DNA from: Acanthococcus lagerstroemiae
Taxonomy: Eukaryota > Arthropoda > Insecta > Hemiptera > Eriococcidae
Length of the DNA: 64,000 nucleotides
Direction: 5' to 3'
NCBI GenBank assembly: GCA_031841125.1
Contig: CM063106.1
Coordinates: 18,476,001-18,540,000 of the forward strand
Below the pieces are notes generated by a model. It did no database searches. It had not been told where the DNA came from and saw nothing but the letters and a program-made list of their open reading frames with translations. A program made the position numbers and the translations under genes. Shown here in pieces: positions 57,607 through 64,000 of the stretch. Within the stretch, counting starts at the first letter, position 1. Each line of letters opens with the position of its first letter.

Positions 57607-57924
57607 ACGTAACTTTACGTTAAAGTAATTCTAAAAGTTGATACACCATTAATGATTCGAAATCATGACATGAGCTGCAGTTCTGCAGAAATCCATCAAA
57701 ATACATATTTATCCCAGCATGGCATAGGTTTGTAAATTAATTCGTCTTCAAAATTACCTCTCACTTGAATCAAATAAACGTATCCATGCACAATTCTTGT
57801 AAGATACAAGCAAGGTCTACATAGCACCCAAACATGCAGCAAATAGCAAAAATTCAACCAAAATGAAATTTCAGTTTTCTTATTAATACACACCCATTTT
57901 CCAACAATCAGCACAAGGCCAGTG

Positions 57925-58258
57925 GTTTGGCAAAGATGGGCACAATATATCACGAATACTATGATCTAAAATCATGATCTGCAAATCATTCAAGAAATAT
58001 AAATATTTCTAGATTCGACCCAGACGATCACTTAATTCAGAAAATTTCTTTTATTTTAGATCACGAGAAATATCATGACATTATAAACTTTTGGATCACA
58101 CTTCTGCCCGATTTTTGTGATCATTCAGACCTTAAATTACCTATTTTACAAATCAGGAAAAGATGGCGAGCATTGAAATCACTAGCCTAATGATCTTTTA
58201 GCGATCCTAAATCATGATATTTTTGATCGAAAAATAATATGATCCTGCCCATCTCTAG
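57925..58258. mobile_element. possible hAT-like MITE
   Basis: 'caaagatgggcacaata' at the left and 'atcctgcccatctctag' at the right form short inverted termini. The interior repeats 'atgatctaaaatcatgat'-type palindromic words. Boundaries and target duplication are uncertain. Confidence 0.45.
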
Positions 58259-59686
58259 GTACTGAGTACATCTTTTGTTTCCAGAACTCAATGAAAGAAC
58301 AAAAATGTTCAAGATTCTATAATTCTGTCCATAAAACCAACACGTTCACAGCGGCATATAAATTTTTGAAAACCCTTCCCCTGTTTCGAAGCTCAAGTTA
58401 AAGCATGTATATACTCATAAGCGCAAATAGAAGGGCTAAAGAGACTTAACCCCTCAAAATCTTCTGAATGTCCATAAAAAATTGAGAAAGTATGCAGCAA
58501 AAAAATGTTTAGCATTGTTTTGAAACTTGTCAGCCTTTTGTGAGCTCCACCCCCACTCCAGGTCGACTAGTTGCGCTTATATGTATACATTATGCAGTGT
58601 CTGTTTGTTGTAGGTACTTAGAACAAAATATTATTTTTATTATAATCTTTTTTTTTTCTTTTTCTTTTTTTCTTCCTCTTCTCTTCGTCATCACTCACTC
58701 TTTTTTATTTTATTTTATTCTTTATTCGTGTACATGTAAAGGGGTCGCCTCGTAATTGGCCACACTTGGCTGTAAGTGGACTTCTCTTCCCCCAAGTTAA
58801 AAAAAAAAATATATATATTTCATGGAGCTAAATGTCTGCTATTTTAATGAATATTTGAGAGAAACCGTGAAACCTCAAAAACGTGGACATGTTTGTCACT
58901 TGCAGGGTTAACACCAAATGTGCCTGACATTTTTTTTTCTTTTCTTTTTTTTTAATAATCAGGGAACCACTTTAAACAATAATCCGCTATAAACCATTTA
59001 CAACACGTTCTTCCGTTTTTTAAACTACCAATTGGCCAATTTTAAATACAATACTGAAATTTATACCCCCATTGATTTTGAGACGAAATGCAAACGCCAT
59101 GTAGGGTATCAATTATTAATATTGACACTATAGGCTAGGAGACCTGTGATCAGCACCACAATATGACCACTTTTTCAGGGGCCAATTCAGAGCCCAGAAC
59201 ACAGGAATAATGTACAATCTGAACCTTCAAATCCAATAAACCAGCAAATAATCTTTACTCTGATTTCTGCTCTTCCCGAATCTGTAAAATAAAACCTTCC
59301 AGAAAGGGAAGGGATGCGAAAGTTTAGTTGGAAAAAGGCCCAATTCACGACCCCCTCCCGCTATAAAGCTGACTTGTTGGAAAATATCCGAAAATTGATT
59401 AGAAATATCAAGGTGGCGAATTAAAAAGGATCACTGGCGTACACAAAAGAGTGTCCAATTTGTTGTCGTTGGGTTGAAATTATCATCATTAGTATCACTG
59501 AATCATCCTTCGATCAAATTTTGCTTTAATGGTCCAATGTCACGAAGTCAGGTGACAAGTCGGGGTCACTCATTGTGGGCAATGGTCCACAACACCCAAT
59601 TGAAATGTCCTCAATCATCATACGTATTAATGTCACAAAATGGCACTGATGCAGAAAAAAGTTTTTTTAGCTGAATAGTCGCCGCT
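58259..59686. other. no gene recognised
   Basis: AT-rich DNA with T-rich low-complexity tracts (58640-58720, 58930-58955). No coding exon, RNA gene or bounded element recognised. Confidence 0.5.
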
Positions 59687-60046
59687 GTTAGGGCTCTATA
59701 GTTGCACATGGGTGTAATCAATCCGCCATTTTGATTGCAGGAAGCCAGTTCAAAAATTTGACGTACCTCAAAAACTTTCAACTCTTTCGGCATTTTGCAT
59801 TTTGATTGAAGTTCCGGATTCTACGTTTCAGACGTACTCTAGAACCATGGGGCACTCAATTTTCCAAATATTGTTTCATCATTTGACTACGCATGATTTC
59901 AGGATAACTGCTGGGAAAGTTGAATTCAAAACGTCAATCAAAATTTCGTTAAAGTTGGAAATTCTTCAGATACGACACTTTTTGAACTGACTTTCTGCAA
60001 TCAAAATGACAGAATGATTGCATGTGTAACTATGGAGCCCTACCAC
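59687..60046. mobile_element. foldback element with ~120-bp inverted arms
   Basis: The left arm 'tagggctctatagttgcaca', then 'ccattttgattgcaggaagc' and 'cagttcaaaaa', reappears in complement on the right as 'tagggctccatagttacaca', 'tcattttgattgcagaaagt' and 'cagttcaaaaa'. Similarity weakens toward the centre near 59870. No coding capacity. Confidence 0.75.
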
Positions 60047-60424
60047 AGTTTATTTTAAATTCCGCCATATTGTCCGAACTTCACCACTCGTGACTTCATA
60101 TGCTCGACCCAGTAAATGGTAAAACAACATCGGACCATAGAATGATTTAATCACCATGACGAACTAAAATTACGAGTACTTCGTTTCCATCAAGTTGGAG
60201 GCAATTTTTTTCTGACCACGAGGTACTTACTCACAAATTTGTATCCTGCTGAGACAACTATATTAATCTGACACGAAATTATGCGGCACTGCAGTTCACG
60301 ATTTGAATTTTCAAATGATGAAAATATCAATTTTTTGTAGTAAGCCAATATTTTTATGAATTTGCGAGTCAATCAAACTTATCTCTATTGGTCTTCCTTC
60401 GTAATTCATCTATCAACTGTAAAG

Positions 60425-60634
60425 TACGGTAACTTGGGACACGGGTACAACTTGGAACAAATGTTACATTTTTTGTGTAAATTGCGGTAACACTGGTCGC
60501 ATACCCGCTAGCGCTCTACACAGTGTAGACTGTATGTAGAACGCAGTCATTTTCCCCTCAGAACACTAGCGGGTACGCGACCAGTGTTACCGCGGTTTAC
60601 ACAAAACATGTAACATCTGTCCCAAGTTACCGTA
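60425..60634. mobile_element. palindromic MITE, copy 2 (partner 57402)
   Basis: Ends 'tacggtaacttgggaca' and 'tgtcccaagttaccgta' are perfect inverted repeats. The arms carry the same 'gcggtaacactggtcgc' and 'acccgctagcgctct' blocks as copy 1. The loop again contains 'gtagaacgcagtcatttt'. The two copies lie 3 kb apart in the same orientation, judged by the loop complement. Confidence 0.88.
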
Positions 60635-60639
60635 TTTTA

Positions 60640-63600
60640 GGGAACTCCTTTCATTTAACATGGGTATTTCTGAACAATAAAAAATACTCTTAAAAAAAGT
60701 CTTGTTCATCTTAGTTCATTCAACTATAGTTGTTCTAATACGGCGAAATAAGATTTCTCGGTGATGAGGGTAAAAGGTGGAACATTTCTAAAACCATTTT
60801 TGATTTATGATTATAAATTAAGGTTTTTAGGTCATTATTAGGTTATAAAATTTACCGTCAGAATTTTCGTGGATAGTCTTGTAATGCAAAACAATGTCGC
60901 AGAAAAAGGTAACGAAGAACTTAAACCATTCAGGAATTAAATGAGCAAATCACTTGAAACAGTGTGGATCACTCACCTGTGGATGAATAACGTTCCCCGA
61001 AATAATTTGATAGACATCGCTCAGGCCCCAAAAGACTTCTAACCATGATCACACAGAAAATTCACAAAATAATTCTCTTGACAACCAAGCAACACTTCAA
61101 CGACCGCCAATTACCAATAATAAACCTAAGAATCCGGACATCCTTGAAGTTATGAAGTTCATGGTTAAGACTTCCAACCCAATGGAGGGTACATATGCTT
61201 GAAACCAGAATTTTTCTACAGAAGTGGATGTCACATTTTTGATCCCCAAAAAGTGATGCAAAACAATCATTTTGGAAGGACACATTTTCAATTTTTTGGA
61301 GATTTTCCGTGAAACAAATGTATTTTAGACGATCACGAGGAAAGGGGTTATCTCCTGAATTTGCTCCCCTCTCCTCAAAAGCAGTTATAGCTATAAGAAC
61401 GTACTGAGGGAGGAGTTCGAGGGAACCCTCCCAACAATTACCACAGCCGAAAAATTCAGTAAAATCGACTCTCACAGTTGGCAGAATCGAATCGGCAGTT
61501 AACAAACTTTCGTGTTGAGCTTTTTTTTTTTTTTTTTTTTTTTAATAATAAAAATGGTTTGTCAGTAAGTAACATTGAGTTTCCTCTCTTCTCCCTCGCC
61601 TGAAAAAAATTAGTCCGGTATGTTTCTGTTTGTTTAGGAACCATTTTTTCACTGCCTACTATATTTGAAAGTTTTGGCTATAAAACGGGATACGTCTTAT
61701 TCTTATTTCGAGTCTAGTTACATGGTATACAGCAAACACATACATTAAAAAAAGTTATGATTACACCATTTTTTCACTATAAGATTATACATTTTCAACA
61801 TTAATTTTCTCGATAGTTTAGGGACATACTCATTTTCAGCCGAACTCTTTATGTACCCCTTACTCAGTTCTGTATTTTAAAGAAGAGAGAAGAATACTTC
61901 GGAGCCTAGAAATAAGAGATGAGTGTAACTAAATACATCAGTCCCATTAAAACTCAATCTATCTTCTACATTTTTGTACTTTGTAAATAATAAACTAGTA
62001 CTTTGTTTTGAAACAAGCCGAGGTCTTCAGTACAAAAGATTTGTTCCATCTTGTTCTTTTCGCGTCACTTCGTTCAATTTTGTAAATAAAAAATTTTCCT
62101 TGATACTGAAATATAACTTGGCGATTTTTTCATCACAGTACCCATAAATCCATGTATCGGTATTCTTTTTTTTTTTTTTTTCATTTTTTTAAACAAAAAA
62201 AATTATTACAAAGATGGCACATTTTATGCTGAGAGCCTGCTCTTTTTAGTGTTTTTTTCTCTTTTTTCTTTTTCCTAATACGTAAATCAAAGAAAATTCT
62301 CGTGGAAATTCATCATAAAAGCGTGCAAATCTCGTTCACCGTTAATCATTTTTATTTATTTCTACGTCATTATTTATTGTACATACCTACTTCTTTTTTT
62401 TTTTTTTTTTTTTTTTTGTATATAATATAGAAACATTTTACCCCCATTCCGAAAAGTATAAAATACTTGTTTTCATTTTCCCATGTTTTTGTTTTTAATC
62501 ATTCTGTATTTTGAATGTGTTAAATGTGTGTAATTTGGTGAATAATGAGGAAAAACATACATAACGTAATATAATATTATATCTACTGCCAGTAGTTATT
62601 CAGACAATATATGTGCAAATATACAACAAGAAATTATGTGGTTTTGCTCTTTTACTATGTAATTTCAAGACGAGAAGACTCCTCAAATCCTAGAACCGCG
62701 AGTCCTTTCATAAGAATGTCAATAATTTAAAGGACAGATATAAAAAAAGCTGCGCCTGTTGGGAGTAATCAGACTTCCAACAGGACACATCATTTATGAG
62801 CCAATTAGCGCGAGAATATTACTAACAAAAATATGATACTTTTTCTGCAAGTAGGTATTCCTGAATCCTGAGCCAATAAAACAATTTGCTCATTTTTGAA
62901 CTGAGTTCAGTACGTGACCACTGGGTAAGTATAGTAGTAAGCTGTACCAACCCAAAAACTTTGGGGTACAACGTATAATCTATATCCCCCCCCCCCTTCA
63001 AACAAAATAAATCGAAAAAATTCTATAAATTAATAAAATTGCACCTTGAGAAAGTTCAGGTACGAGACTTAAGAGAGTTCTGAAGACTTACAAGATTGTT
63101 TGTTCGTTATCTTCACTTTTCATCTTTGTGACAAGTTTGAAATAAGAAGAAAGAATATTTATTTATTTTATTTATTTATTTTTTTTTTGGTTTTTCAACC
63201 TAAATAAATTAGAAATCTTTGTACCTCCCTTAAGACTTTCCGACGCCGCCGGGTAAGTATGGAACTCATTCTGACAACATGTAGATATTGTTTGCCTGTT
63301 CTTACATTTGAAAGGGTGTAAATACAAATTATTTGAAAAAGTATCAGTTTTGGGTATACGTACATACAAACATTTTTCACATTCTTTAAAATTTTCATAA
63401 AATCTGTCATTTGCACACAGTGATTATTTCGGGATAAATAATTCCGACCTTTTTACACCCTTTAAAAATACCCCTCGACCTCACACCTACCTATACCTTT
63501 TGAAACTCCAAACAAATGAATCTTTTTCGCCACCCCCCCCCCTCTCTTAGGCATCACCACCGTGTTACAGCATGAAGTACGAAATCTGGTAATGTAAGAC

Positions 63601-64000
63601 TTGTTTTCCGATTCGTCCAGCCTATTAAGGACTCTTACTATAGAACCAAGCTAAGACCCTTTCAAAATCCTGAATCTTCGGATTATTTTAGAATTTTAGG
63701 CCATTCTGGTTATTTGAGATGTTTCGGCTCTTTTGAATGTGAATGTAATTTAGCTGCTTAGTATGTTTCGGCCGATTTTGTTATTCGGAGCTGGGCAGGT
63801 TTCGGATTTTTAGATTTTAAGGTTATTTGGTTTATCTGATTGTTTTGGTTAGTAGAAAAGGTCATCATTCGGTTTCACCTGACGTGTGTAAAATTTGATT
63901 ACAACATTTTAACTTTTTTGTCTCACCTGGAAGTTTTAAATTTTAGGGGTAACTTAAGGGGGAAAATTAGAATAAATAAAGTTTCAGGAGTTGAACTTCC
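60640..64000. other. no gene recognised; low-complexity AT-rich DNA
   Basis: Contains long T-runs (61521-61543, 62165-62182, 62395-62417), a C-run at 62988, and near 63660-63860 repeated 'ttcgg(a/c)tt' words. Minus-strand frames at 61062-61505 and 63172-63416 show no recognisable domain. No exon or bounded transposon is supported. Confidence 0.5.

Noticed and set aside
1..64000. CRISPR array, operons or a prokaryotic defence system
   Set aside because: Repeats here are satellites and transposons without regular spacers. The spliced SCAI gene, LINEs, a SINE and MITEs show the DNA is from an animal nuclear genome.

Overview
This is a eukaryotic genomic window, most likely from an arthropod and probably an insect. 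It is AT-rich, intron-dominated and full of decayed transposable elements, with no bacterial-style gene arrangement. The order of insect cannot be settled by reading alone.

The one host gene I can support is on the + strand: the 3' three quarters of a SCAI orthologue (suppressor of cancer cell invasion, a nuclear cofactor of the MRTF/SRF pathway that also has DNA-repair roles in vertebrates). Eleven coding exons run from 25420 to a TAA stop at 54880-54882. All have AG/GT borders and splice in a consistent reading phase into about 459 residues. Vertebrate SCAI is about 600 residues, so the N-terminal exons are missing. I did not find them in 1-25400, so they lie upstream of the window or are too diverged to recognise by eye.

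Layout. 1-7000: degenerate tandem and minisatellite-like DNA, a tRNA-derived SINE and a MITE. 6900-8640: two truncated LINEs on the - strand. 8755-12030: a putative 3.3-kb DNA transposon with AAAACGC-rich subterminal regions. 12600-13800: two LINE fragments. 14670-15430: a Helitron helicase remnant on the - strand. 19345-20525: a TIR-bounded integrase remnant. 22590-24985: hAT-like and mariner-like MITEs and a GTAGTGG tandem array. 25420-54882: SCAI exons separated by introns full of LINEs, hAT-type MITEs, foldback elements and satellites. 54883-64000: presumed 3' UTR and downstream DNA with palindromic MITEs, a foldback element and low-complexity DNA.

The most informative observations are an in-frame 39-bp duplication of the splice acceptor of the penultimate SCAI exon; a hAT insertion that splits a LINE and leaves a legible 8-bp target duplication; a set of MITEs with near-perfect 7-8 bp target duplications, one of them 37 bp from a splice donor; and a satellite array that reverses orientation near its middle. 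I found no CRISPR array, no functional tRNA or rRNA gene and no convincing new multi-gene system.
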